Positions 32,317-43,152 of a stretch of 64,000 bases of DNA are shown here, piece by piece. Positions within the stretch are counted from its first letter, which is position 1, and each line of letters opens with the position of its first letter. Under the pieces are notes generated by a model. The model did not search any database, was not told where the DNA came from, and saw only the letters and a list, made by a program, of their open reading frames with translations. The DNA is taken from contig JBHGNT010000005.1 of the NCBI GenBank assembly GCA_043228905.1, forward strand, positions 12,524,001-12,588,000, given 5' to 3'. A program made the translations under genes and the position numbers. The stretch comes from Azolla caroliniana. Taxonomy: Eukaryota; Polypodiophyta.

Positions 32317-33023
32317 TGTTGAGAATCTACGCTCCGATTCGCCTTCACCGTTCGGCCACAACCGAGAAATCACGAATCAATGCAGCAGAAAATAGGAAAC
32401 ACAGAGAAAGACACGATAACACAGGGATTAACGTGGAAAACCCTATACGGGAAAAACCACGGGAGTCCTCAAACTCCAACTATCACTATGAACAGAGATG
32501 TACAATGGTGAAGCTTCAAGGCAACAACCTTGAGCTCACTGTCTTCGCCACAGGCGGCGGTAATACACAGAGGCAACGACCTCTTCGTCTGTCTCTCTCT
32601 CTCTCTCGGCTGCTCTCTTCCCTCTCTCTAAGTGGAAAAACAGAAAAATATGAGCAGCAACTTTTCAGCAGCTACAAACAGTTTGCCCTAAGTCATATTT
32701 ATACACATATGACTTTCGGGCTATTTACAAATATAGCCTCAAGGGCCCTTGGCAAACATATTCACAAATATGTCCCCGCATCCGGATCTCTCTCCGGGTA
32801 CATACATCATCCGGCTCCGTAGCCGGGTCTTCGTCATCCGGCTCCGAAGCCGGGTCTTCGTCATCCGGCTCCGTAGCCGGGTCTTCATCATCCGGCTCCG
32901 TAGCCGGGTACTCTTCATCTGGCTTCATGCCGGGTACTCTTCATCCTCCGGTTCCGTAACCGCAACCGGGCTTGCCGTCATTCATCTCCGGACATCCCAT
33001 CCGGAGGGACCGATATCCCAACA
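32317..33023 (-). mobile_element. Copia D LTR, left (3' LTR)
   Basis: A 707-bp LTR, TGTTGAGAATC...ATCCCAACA. I see no difference from the right LTR. It contains GTGGAAAACCC, a CT run, a dyad TATA region (GTCATATTTATACACATATGAC), and about four 27-bp CCGGCTCCGTAGCCGG hairpin units at about 32808-32945. Confidence 0.95.
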
Positions 33024-33033
33024 AACTCCCCCT
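33024..33033 (-). promoter_or_regulatory. Polypurine tract (copia D)
   Basis: AAGGGGGAGTT on the minus strand directly precedes the 3' LTR and follows the stop codon. Confidence 0.8.
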
Positions 33034-36000
33034 TCACTTCGGCATGGGATGTCTCTCCAATCCGATCCTCTTCCGGCATGCTTCCAGCTTGTCGGGTGTG
33101 AGCACTTTGGTCAGCATATCTGAGCCGTTTTCGTCCGTGTGGATCTTCGTCAGCACGAACTCCTGGTCTTCTATCCTTTCCCGGATCCAGTGATATCTTC
33201 GCTGGATGTGCTTCGTCCGGGAGTGATAGGCCGCGTTCTTCGCAAGGTGGATGGCACTCTGACTATCGCAGTAAAGTCGGTACTCATCCTGCCGGATACC
33301 GAGCTCTCTAATGAAGTCCTTCATCCATATTACTTCCTTGCCGGCTTCAACAGCCGCCATGTACTCCGCCTCCGTGGTTGACAACGCAACCGTCTTCTGC
33401 AGCCTCGACTGCCACGAAACAGCTCCCCCTGCATACGTCATCACATACCCTGATGTGGACCGGCTGGTATCTGCATCAGCCGACATATCCGAATCAGTGA
33501 AGCCGTCGAGTTCGGGCTTACCGGAGCCGAATCGGAGGCACACGTTTGCCGTGCCCTTCAGGTATCGGAGTATCCACTTGACCGCGTTCCAGTGCTCTTT
33601 TCCGGGATTGCTCATGTACCGGCTCACCACTCCGACTGCATATCCTATGTCCGGTCTTGTACACACCATTGCGTACATCAAGCTTCCGACGGCAGAGGCA
33701 TATGGTACCTTCATCATGTCCTCCTTCTCAGCCTTTGTCTTGGGACTTTGCTTGCCGGATAACTTGCAGTTTGTCGGGAGGGTTGATCCGACCGGTCTTG
33801 CTTCCGGCATGTTGAACCGTTGAAGCACCTTTGTCACGTACTTCTCCTGTGACAGCCACAACTGCTTCTTCTTCCGGTCCCGGATGATGTGCATCCCTAG
33901 TATTTGTCTCGCCGGACCCAAGTCCTTCATTGAGAAGGTTCGGTGAAGAGCCTTCTTCAGCATCCGTATCTTGACCTGGTCCCGTCCGACGATCAACATG
34001 TCGTCCACGTACAGGAGGAGTATTAGAGAGTCTCCTCCGTCGAACTTCTTCACAAACACGCAGTGGTCGGACTGCGTTTTGTGGTACCCTTCATCGGTCA
34101 TGAAGGAGTCAAACTTTCGGTACCACTGCCGGGGAGCCTGCTTCAAACCATAAAGGCTCTTCTTCAACCGGCATACCAAGTGCTCCTTCTCTTTCTTCTC
34201 GAATCCTTCCGGTTGCTGCATGTATATCTCTTCTTCGAGGTCACCGTGAAGGAATGCCGTCTTCACGTCCATCTGTTCTACCTCGAGGTCCATGCTTGCC
34301 GCTATGCTCAGCACCGTCCGGATGGAGGTCATCTTCACTACCGGGGCAAATATCTCGTCGAAGTCGACGCCCTTCTTCTGCTGAAACCCCTTCACCACGA
34401 TCCTGGCTTTGTATCTCGGGGGGGTTTCGGCATCTCCCGGTTTCAGCTTGAACACCCACTTGTTACGGAGTGCCCGTTTTCCTTTCGGCAGCTCCACAAG
34501 TTCATATGTGTGGTTCTCATGCAGGGAATCCATCTCCTCCTGCATGGCACTTAACCACCTGCGGCTATGGGTGTCATGCTTCGCTTCTTCAAAGCTCTCC
34601 GGCTCCCCCTCGTCGGTTAGCAGCACGTGCTCTGGTTCCGGAAATCTCCGGGGGGGCCTTCTCTCTCTTAGAGGATATCTCCGTTCCGGAGCTTCGGTAA
34701 CCGGTTCTTCCGATTCTTCTTCGTCCGAATCCATTTCGGGATCGGGGCCGGTTCCGGTATCGTTTTCATCTTCTTCGGCCGGTTCTGTCTCTTCACCGTC
34801 TTCGGCCGGATCCTCGAGTGCTAACCGGTCTCTTGCCGGTCGGGACTGCTCCTTGTAGAGTTGATCCTCACCGGTCGACTTGGAGCTCTTCATCTTCTTC
34901 TCCGACTCCCAGTCGGCAAGTGTCTTGTCCTCCATGAAGATGATATCTCGACTCCTAAATATCTTCTTGTCGACCGGGTCCCATACTCGGTAGCCGAACT
35001 CGTCGTTGCCGTAACCGAGGAATATGCATGGCCGGGTCTTTGGATCTAGCTTTCCTCTCCGGTCCTTTGCCACACGTACATACACTAGACACCCGAACAC
35101 CTTCAGATGCCGGTAGGACACTTCCTTACCGGTCCACACTCTCTGCGGCGTGTCTCCATCCAAAGGTACTGAGGGTGATCTGTTTATCACGTATGTCGCC
35201 GTCGACATTGCCTCAGCCCAAAACCCCTTGGGTAATTTCGCATGCGCCAGCATACTCCGGACCCTCTCCATTATGGTCCGGTTCATCCTCTCGGCCAGCC
35301 CGTTCAGTTCCGGCGTCTTCGGCACAGTAAACTCGAGCCGGATTCCCATCGAACGGCAATACTCCTCAAATTGCCCTCGGTATTCTCCTCCGTTATCCGC
35401 TCGTATCGCTTTCAGCTTCTTGCCGGATTCTCTTTCCACTCTCGCGTGGAGTTCTTTGAAGACGGACAATACTTGGTCCTTTGTCTTCAACGGTGCCGTC
35501 CACAGCTTCCGGCTGTGGTCATCAATGAATGTCACGAAGTACTGGGCTCCGCCATGTGACTTCGTTTCTACTTGACACACATCAGTGTGCACCAACTCCA
35601 ATGGTGCACTACGTCTCGTCGGTGGCCTTGAGTGGAAGGAGGCTCGGTTCTGCTTACCGGCCAGGCAATCGGTGCACTTCTCCAGATGCACATGCTTCAC
35701 TGGAATGAGGTTGTCTTCTGCAAGCCTCTTCATCCCCTTCTCACTCATGTGGCACAGTCTCTTGTGCCACAGCTCACCGGCAGTGTCGGCTGCCACGTTC
35801 AACTCTTCCGGACATAACCGGGCATTCATCAGGTACAGTGTGTTGTCTTTCCGGGCCCGAGCCACTATCAGGCTCCCCTTGCTGAACTTCATTACGCCGT
35901 TCCGGATGCTACCTGTGTAGCCTTCATCGTCTAGCCTCCCGGCCGAGATCAAGTTCAATCGAACCTCCGGAACGTGTCGGACATCCTTCAGCAGCATTTT

Positions 36001-37107
36001 GCATCCGGTCGGGGTTGTCAACCACACGTCTCCGATGCCGGCAATCCGGCACGTACCTTCATTTCCCATCCGAACACAGCCATGCTCACCGGCTGTGTAG
36101 GATGAAAAGTATCTTCTTTCCGGGGTCAGGTGGAACGACGCTCCGGAATCGACCACCCAGGTCATCTCTTCACCGGCAAGGTTTAGCTCCCTCTCTTCGG
36201 TAATGAGCATTATCTCTTCTTCACTTGCCGCGAGTGCCGTCGTTCCTTTCCGGTCCTGCCCTCGCCGATCCGGACCTCTCCGGTCCGTGGCTCCCCGGTA
36301 TGCACCGTTTCTCTCCGGTGACTTCTTCGAATCGGTGTCGTCGGCTCCGTTGTCTTTTCGGTAATGCCGACAATTCTTCCGGAAGTGCCCCGGCTTCCCA
36401 CAGTGGAAGCATGTGGGCCTTCCTCTTGACTGCGACCGGGTCCCCGACTTCTCCCGTCTTTGCGGACTCCGGTTCCATTGTCTTCCCCGATCCGATTCGG
36501 TAAGTAGCGCTTTCGGGTCGGAGGCCGGTTCTTTATCTCTCCGACGCGCTTCTTCGTTCAAAATACTTGTCTTTACCGTTTGTAGAGACAAGTTATCTTC
36601 GGTGCAGGAGGTGCTGAGAGTCACCACCAAGTTCTCCCAGCTTTCCGGCAATGTACACATCAAGATGATGGCTTGCATTGCATCCTCCAACGGGAACTTG
36701 ATTGCCGCAAGCTGGTTCACGAATCCCATGAACGTGCTTACGTGTTCCACCATGCTCTCGCCGTCCCGGTACTTGAGGTTCACTATCTTCCTCATCAGGG
36801 AGGTCCGGTTCAACGCATTCTTCCTCTCGTAGAGGCCCGACAGCTTCCGCCACATCTCGTATGCGTTGGTGTCGTTCGCCACATGTTGTAGAACGCTCAC
36901 GTCGACGTATTGCCGAATGGTTGCAACGGCTTTCCGGTTCAGAAGCCTCCATTCCGTCTCAAGTACCCCCTTCGGTATTTCCGACCTGTCAATCGGTTCG
37001 TACAGGTCCCGAACAATCAGAAGATCCTCCATCTTGATCTTCCAGTCGGCGTAGTTCTGCGCATTCAGCACCATCATCCCCGGCTGCCCGCTGCTGCCGC
37101 CTTCCAT
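33034..37107 (-). CDS. Copia D gag-pol polyprotein, intact
   Basis: This single open frame encodes the whole Ty1/copia polyprotein (about 1357 residues), which packages, copies and integrates the element. The start is the first ATG after the primer site (MEGGSSGQPGMM). Domains in order: UBN2-type gag (WENLVVTLSTSC); zinc knuckle CFHCGKPGHFRKNC near 232; protease DSGASFHLT near 319; GAG-preintegrase H...CTDC at about 446-475; integrase D-D-E in HTDVCQ, RADNGGEYR and PELNGLAER at about 505, 570 and 600; RT with YVDD near 1035; RNase H from DGFTDSD near 1199 to ENGSDMLTKVL. No stop or frameshift is present. With identical LTRs and a perfect target duplication this is a very recent and plausibly active insertion in a Tnt1-like family. 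Confidence 0.95.
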   Translation of the reverse strand: MEGGSSGQPGMMVLNAQNYADWKIKMEDLLIVRDLYEPIDRSEIPKGVLETEWRLLNRKAVATIRQYVDVSVLQHVANDTNAYEMWRKLSGLYERKNALNRTSLMRKIVNLKYRDGESMVEHVSTFMGFVNQLAAIKFPLEDAMQAIILMCTLPESWENLVVTLSTSCTEDNLSLQTVKTSILNEEARRRDKEPASDPKALLTESDRGRQWNRSPQRREKSGTRSQSRGRPTCFHCGKPGHFRKNCRHYRKDNGADDTDSKKSPERNGAYRGATDRRGPDRRGQDRKGTTALAASEEEIMLITEERELNLAGEEMTWVVDSGASFHLTPERRYFSSYTAGEHGCVRMGNEGTCRIAGIGDVWLTTPTGCKMLLKDVRHVPEVRLNLISAGRLDDEGYTGSIRNGVMKFSKGSLIVARARKDNTLYLMNARLCPEELNVAADTAGELWHKRLCHMSEKGMKRLAEDNLIPVKHVHLEKCTDCLAGKQNRASFHSRPPTRRSAPLELVHTDVCQVETKSHGGAQYFVTFIDDHSRKLWTAPLKTKDQVLSVFKELHARVERESGKKLKAIRADNGGEYRGQFEEYCRSMGIRLEFTVPKTPELNGLAERMNRTIMERVRSMLAHAKLPKGFWAEAMSTATYVINRSPSVPLDGDTPQRVWTGKEVSYRHLKVFGCLVYVRVAKDRRGKLDPKTRPCIFLGYGNDEFGYRVWDPVDKKIFRSRDIIFMEDKTLADWESEKKMKSSKSTGEDQLYKEQSRPARDRLALEDPAEDGEETEPAEEDENDTGTGPDPEMDSDEEESEEPVTEAPERRYPLRERRPPRRFPEPEHVLLTDEGEPESFEEAKHDTHSRRWLSAMQEEMDSLHENHTYELVELPKGKRALRNKWVFKLKPGDAETPPRYKARIVVKGFQQKKGVDFDEIFAPVVKMTSIRTVLSIAASMDLEVEQMDVKTAFLHGDLEEEIYMQQPEGFEKKEKEHLVCRLKKSLYGLKQAPRQWYRKFDSFMTDEGYHKTQSDHCVFVKKFDGGDSLILLLYVDDMLIVGRDQVKIRMLKKALHRTFSMKDLGPARQILGMHIIRDRKKKQLWLSQEKYVTKVLQRFNMPEARPVGSTLPTNCKLSGKQSPKTKAEKEDMMKVPYASAVGSLMYAMVCTRPDIGYAVGVVSRYMSNPGKEHWNAVKWILRYLKGTANVCLRFGSGKPELDGFTDSDMSADADTSRSTSGYVMTYAGGAVSWQSRLQKTVALSTTEAEYMAAVEAGKEVIWMKDFIRELGIRQDEYRLYCDSQSAIHLAKNAAYHSRTKHIQRRYHWIRERIEDQEFVLTKIHTDENGSDMLTKVLTPDKLEACRKRIGLERHPMPK

Positions 37108-37123
37108 TTTCTGCACTGCCGTC

Positions 37124-37135
37124 GCTCTGATACCA
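37124..37135 (-). promoter_or_regulatory. Primer binding site, initiator tRNA-Met (copia D)
   Basis: TGGTATCAGAGC on the minus strand, three bases inside the 5' LTR at 37139. Confidence 0.92.
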
Positions 37136-37138
37136 CTT

Positions 37139-37845
37139 TGTTGAGAATCTACGCTCCGATTCGCCTTCACCGTTCGGCCACAACCGAGAAATCACGAATC
37201 AATGCAGCAGAAAATAGGAAACACAGAGAAAGACACGATAACACAGGGATTAACGTGGAAAACCCTATACGGGAAAAACCACGGGAGTCCTCAAACTCCA
37301 ACTATCACTATGAACAGAGATGTACAATGGTGAAGCTTCAAGGCAACAACCTTGAGCTCACTGTCTTCGCCACAGGCGGCGGTAATACACAGAGGCAACG
37401 ACCTCTTCGTCTGTCTCTCTCTCTCTCTCGGCTGCTCTCTTCCCTCTCTCTAAGTGGAAAAACAGAAAAATATGAGCAGCAACTTTTCAGCAGCTACAAA
37501 CAGTTTGCCCTAAGTCATATTTATACACATATGACTTTCGGGCTATTTACAAATATAGCCTCAAGGGCCCTTGGCAAACATATTCACAAATATGTCCCCG
37601 CATCCGGATCTCTCTCCGGGTACATACATCATCCGGCTCCGTAGCCGGGTCTTCGTCATCCGGCTCCGAAGCCGGGTCTTCGTCATCCGGCTCCGTAGCC
37701 GGGTCTTCATCATCCGGCTCCGTAGCCGGGTACTCTTCATCTGGCTTCATGCCGGGTACTCTTCATCCTCCGGTTCCGTAACCGCAACCGGGCTTGCCGT
37801 CATTCATCTCCGGACATCCCATCCGGAGGGACCGATATCCCAACA
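37139..37845 (-). mobile_element. Copia D LTR, right (5' LTR)
   Basis: 707 bp, apparently identical to the left LTR and followed by the second CAAAG at 37846-37850. Confidence 0.95.
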
Positions 37846-37850
37846 CAAAG

Positions 37851-40800
37851 TTGGTAGTGTGACATGATACACCATGGACAATTGAGAGAACATTATCCTT
37901 GCCCCTCTTAAATTGGACAACATATTCTTTTGGTCGTGTGCTAAAGTTTGTAAAAACTTATCCAATCCCCAACTATACGAGCTGGCCCACTATCCATTGC
38001 CGCCCAAGATAACCTCGGTCGTAGACCCAAAACACATGCAACTTCGTCAGTAAATAAAGGATTCCATATCAAAGGTTGACGCATGAATTGATGATAATTT
38101 TTTTGTGGCAAGAAAACAAGAGCTTGCCGAAGACTTTCCCATGCTTGAAAAATTCCACTAAAGAAACGTAATGACCCAACATTGGACCTAGGTAATGAAA
38201 AATCCGAATTAAAAAACCACCTAAGACTATCATGCCATTGCCCTCCTACTGAGGGCTTGACCTTATGTAAGTGCTGAATCCATAGCTTTTTCCATAACTC
38301 ATTTCCTGGCAATAAACTCCTTACAACATGTTTAGCAATTAAGGCTTTACTTTGCATAAAAGGATCAATCAAACCTAGACCTCCTTTCTGTTTAGATTGT
38401 ATAAGAACCGACCAAGCTACCTTTGCTACAGAATTGTTTGCAATAGTGTTCCCCCAAATGAAATTACGTACTAGGCATTGAACTTTAAGCATTATTGACC
38501 TAGAAAACAGCCAGGTAGATGCTATATACCAAATTGAAGACAAGAGCACTGAGTTAGCTACAACTACACGTCCTGCTAAGGATAACTTCTCCTTGTTCCA
38601 ATATATTAACTTGTTCCTTAATGTTAACAATAAGGGTGCAATCATATCCTCTGCATTTAAACCCAAACCCACTCTACAACCTAAATATCTAATGGATTGA
38701 CCATGAGGTATACATGTAAAACCTAAGGTAGGTATATTAACTGGCGGATCTCCCGAAGCGATCCAAAAACCTGATGATTTATCCCAATTTATCAATGCTC
38801 CGGATGCATGTGAGAAATCATCCACAACTTTTTGTACCTGTAACAAATTAACTTGTGAGGCTACAACATATAGAGCTGTATCATCAGCAAACTCACTATC
38901 CACGCTAGCGTTTTCCACAAATAGTGCTAAACCTTTAATATTTACATCTTGAGAATTTAGATGTACTGAAAATGCTTCAGATACTAATAAAAATAAAAAG
39001 GGAGCAAGTGGACATCCCTGTCGCACGGATCTTGAAATAGAAAACCGCCTACCAATATCCCCTGCAAATAAAAGAGAACTATGTGCATGACGATATAATG
39101 TTGACACTCCTCGTATCCATGTGTTGGGAAAACCCATCCTAAGCAATGTTCCCTCCATAAAATCCCAGTCCACTCTATCATAAGCTTTTTCAAAATCAAG
39201 AAATAACATTGCTAGATCTTGCTTATGTAATTCAGCAAATGCCACCATTTCCAAAAAAAGAATAATATTGTCAAAAATACTTAGCTCTTTCATAAAACCG
39301 GTTTGGGAATCATGAATTAGCTCCGGAAGATAAGGTTGTAACCTTCTAGCTATCGTTTTTGCTAATATCTTATAAATAACATTCAACAAAGTAATTGGTC
39401 TCCAATGACGAAGTTCTTCTAATTGTCCATTTGTTTTAGGAATCATATAGATTAACCCCTCAGTCCATTCTTGTGGCATATTTCCTAAGTCTAAGATATC
39501 TTGATAAGTTTTGGTAAGGCCATCACTTATCAAATCCCAATATTGTATATACCATTGGACTCCCATCCCATCCAATCCAGGACAAACATCCTTTGCAAGG
39601 GCTTTTATTGCTTTAAGAATCTCTTGAGAACTTAAAGGTTGCAGAAGACATTCTGAAAGTTGTACCGACACCCTCTTATGAACCCTTGACCATATGATGT
39701 CCCTTTTAACTAAATCATCCCCAGAAAAGGATCTAGCTTTCAATAAAGTCTCATAATAATTAGAGGCTATTTGACGCATCTGATTAGGATCAGTCGTATA
39801 AGAACCATCAGGACATTTTAAACGAGAAATCCTAACAGTCGACTTATGATGATTATGCACTGCAAAGAACATTTTATTGACTTTATCTCCCGATTCTGCC
39901 CATGTAAATGATATATTATGATAATTAAAATCAGCGGAAATCTTTTCTAATTCCAATATCTGATTCCCTAGTTGTACCACTCGGGAACTTATATAACTTG
40001 AATATGGTCTTTTTTCTTGTAGATGTTGCAAGGACCTCAATCCCCCACGAAGTCTTCCTATTTTAGTAAAAGATGCATAGAATATTTGTTTAGTCTTACA
40101 ATGGAAAAATTGTTGTATTTCACCAAGAGCCTTCTGAACACTAGATAGTGCATAATCATAAGAATAGTCATATTTATTCCAAATATTATGTACAGTAGGA
40201 GCACACTCTTGAGTAAGAAACACATGATTTGGAATTCTAAACCTAGAAATTTTGTAATGTTCCTGCAATACTATAACTAAACGAAGTGGTGCATGATCAG
40301 AAAAGGAAAATGAAGGTATGATTCCAATGGAACCTCCTTTGTCCCATAAAAACTTATTAGCATAAAATCTATCTAACCTAGATAAATTGGTATGTGCTTC
40401 TCTTCTATTTGACCTTGAGTAAGCTAACGAATCTTGTATCCTTACAAAAGAAGGCACATGCCACAAGTCCATTATGTCCAAAGAAAAAATCAAACGTTCC
40501 CATTCATATAATTCTGTGCCGGATAATGTTTGTGATGTGCCTCCTAACCTATCACACACATCCTCCAACATATTAAAGTCACCCGCAATTGCCCAATGGT
40601 CAGTGGCCGGTAACTGTGATATTATATTCTTCCATAATATCGTTCTATCTCTTGCATGATTCGGTGCATAGATATTTAACAAACCCCACTTCTTCAAACC
40701 TAGTTGAAAAATTACATAATGACCTCTACCACATGTCAAGATGCCATAATGTAAGAACAAAGGCCACCAAATATCATTTATTGCAATGCAAAGTCCCGCT

Positions 40801-41036
40801 TTCAAACTATTATCACCAGTCGCAGGCACCCAGAACTGTCTCCACTGGCCTGACAACAAGTTTCCATATTTTTGGATCCTTTGTTCATTTAAATGATGCT
40901 CTTGAATAAGAAAAACATCAATCCTACCTACCAAAGACTTCCTTAACTGACGACGGAAGACACTCTTTACTTTACAACAATGTCTACCTCCTAAACCCCG
41001 TACATTCCATGAAATAATATTTAAGCTATCCATCAT
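37851..41036 (-). pseudogene. LINE ORF2: endonuclease and reverse transcriptase
   Basis: This is the L1-type LINE protein that nicks target DNA and reverse-transcribes its own RNA. The frame from an ATG at 41036 gives 1031 residues. The N-terminal endonuclease is complete (NIISWNVRGLGG, IQEHHL, YAPNHARD, AGDFNML, SDHAPL). RT follows with FLDFEKAYDRVDW, VRQGCPLAPFLFLL and the catalytic FADD (SEFADDTALYV). The frame ends at a stop at 37941, but a shifted frame is open from there across the copia D site to 32024, so a single indel near 37945 accounts for the stop. Copia D separates this part from the zinc-finger end. It overlaps ORF1 by 11 bp. Confidence 0.88.
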
Positions 41037-42489
41037 TCATGTTTTCCCCTTCTACTCTCTTTTCAGTAAGTGCAACATCTCTACCCTTCCGCCCATCCTC
41101 CGAAGCTCGTAATTGTCTCCTATTTGACCAAATGTCTTTCCCAGTCAATTTATGTGCTCGCACTGGCACATGCTTATCTACTATAGAAACCCTATTGGAA
41201 GACGTAGTGGCTGTAGTAAACACAATTATATTCCCACAATCAATGTGAACATGTGGAAGGTCTACCTTGCCCACTTCAAATTTTTTTCCCCCATTCACAA
41301 CTAAAGACCTATCATCTTGTTTTAGTTTATCTAAAAGCATATGTTTATCCTTATTCCATTGATTATTAACCTTAGAAACAGATTCTACAGTTTGTACCTT
41401 CAAAAGTATGTCTTGTGAATTTTGTTCCACCCGATCTTCCTTTGTGAAGTTTGGAATGGAAAACCCCACCTCCATTGTACTAATCCCCGCATCTTTTTGC
41501 ACTTCCTGCAAAGATTGATAAGGATTAGCTTCAAGTAATGACATTGGATTAACCATCGTACTAGATGGTTTAAAAACATGTTTATTAGAAACTGTAGACC
41601 AGCCATCATAATTAACATCTGGTCGATTAGGTGGCTGGGCCTCATTGTACGGACATCGATTTTGACAATCTCAACCTAAATGACCAAACTGACAGCACAC
41701 AAAACATTGATCAGGCAGTCCTTGATAATATACCTTTTGCACAACCGGTGGTTTATTTAAAAGTAAATTAGGTAAAGATATAGTTGCCGGAAAACAAACG
41801 GATCTTGATGTGATCAACCGAACAGTTGGTACCCCTCCCATTCTATTTGTCCCATGAGCCTGTCCATCATGCGTGGCAATGACTTTACCTAACAAAGCCC
41901 CAATGTAAGGCAATACATTCCTCCACTCCTTCCTCAAACCAGGAAATATCGTCGTAAAAACCATACTAGCCTCTTGATCCTGCAATATGTCATCTACTTT
42001 AACATTATGCGACCATTTATGAAAGGATACCCACACACCTTCCACTCCTGCCTCCTTAATCATTAATAGCTTGTTGACGGACTCCTCATTCGCAAATTCC
42101 ACATGATAACATCCTTGAGACATGAATTGAATGTCGAGAATGTTATCTTCTTCCTCTGAGAAAGTAGCGTACAAAGTATGACGGAGCTCCGATCTATTCA
42201 TTCGCGAACCTTGTACTTGCACTACCAAAGAGAAAGCTTCCAACCTATTTACCTCACCCAAAACTATAGCTCTGTCCTCCTCTGACAATACAAGGTCGAC
42301 TGACTCATCACATAGATGAGGTGAAAGTTGGGGGGGTGCACCGGACTCCCCTGCTCGCGTATAGGGTCCAACCGTAGAAGAAGTATGGGGCTGGCCCGTA
42401 GTCGATCTCCTGATCGTGTTGGGAGCACCTGTTGTTGTGGTTACGCTGTTCGCGCCACACGCGACCTGCGTTTTCTCTGTTGTTTGCAT
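41026..42489 (-). pseudogene. LINE ORF1 (gag-like nucleic-acid-binding protein) with one stop
   Basis: The minus frame from an ATG at 42489 runs 272 residues to a TGA near 41671 and is then open in the same frame to 41026. The N-terminal part resembles plant LINE ORF1 proteins (DUF4283-like): LVVQVQGSRMNRSELRHTLY, VWVSFHKWSHNVKVDDI, LPYIGALLGKVIATH. A CCHC zinc knuckle (CFVCCQFGHLG-stop-DC) is cut by the stop. The protein would coat LINE RNA. The C-terminal half (MVNPMSLLEANPYQS...) is low in known motifs. The 11-bp overlap with ORF2 supports one bicistronic element. Confidence 0.75.
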
Positions 42490-42519
42490 CGTCTCTCTTG
42501 CACTTCACGTTTCTTCTCC

Positions 42520-43152
42520 TAATATATTTAGGACAAATAATTGATTTATTAATATTTAAAACCCTAATAGCAAATTAAAATAGATTGGAAAAGAGAGATA
42601 GAAAATTGTGTATCACATGAGTATAATCAATTTAATCAATATTTAGAAACCCCAAAAAAATCGACAACAACCCCTTACAATTCGCTCCCCCACCCTTATA
42701 TAGCGATGGGAGAAACTAAGTATATCTTACTACATGCAAACATGATGCTTTTTCTCTAACCCGAGTGTTCATGCACACTAGATGTCTTGGCTTTTTCTAT
42801 CATACTTTTTTTCTTTTTAACTCGAGTGTTCATGCACACTAGATGTACATGAATAACTTTCTTTATCATGCTTTTTCTTTTAACTCGAGTTATTATGCGT
42901 GAATAACTTTTCTTTCATGCTTATCTAGAATATTTACAAGACATGAACTTTTGTATATCTACAATAATTTTAACATTCACAATGTGTTAATACAATGGTA
43001 AGGCTTGGAGTTGTTAACATGGAGGTACAAGGTTTAAATCTTGCTCTATGCATGGAACATAGTTTTTTTAACATTATCTCCTATTTCTTTATACTTAGTC
43101 AATCAGGTACTCTACACATATTTTATGTAGTGTACAAAGCACACTACGACAA
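42520..43152 (-). mobile_element. Old gypsy-family solo LTR
   Basis: It shares blocks with the gypsy1 LTR in the same order: GAGAGATAGAAAATTGTGTATCACATGAG, an AACAACCCCTTA block, CTTATATAG, three GTTCATGCACACTAGATG-type repeats, the tRNA-like module and the end GCACACTACGACA. It is strongly diverged and lacks the CCGG-rich repeat block. The left end is uncertain. No gypsy coding sequence adjoins it, so it looks solo. Confidence 0.7.
42985..43069 (+). other. Diverged tRNA-like module in the old solo LTR
   Basis: GTTAATACAATGGTAAGGCTTGG, then AAGGTTTAAATCTTG (B-box position) and a T-run at 43063-43069. The boxes are weaker than in gypsy1, but the module is collinear. Confidence 0.4.
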
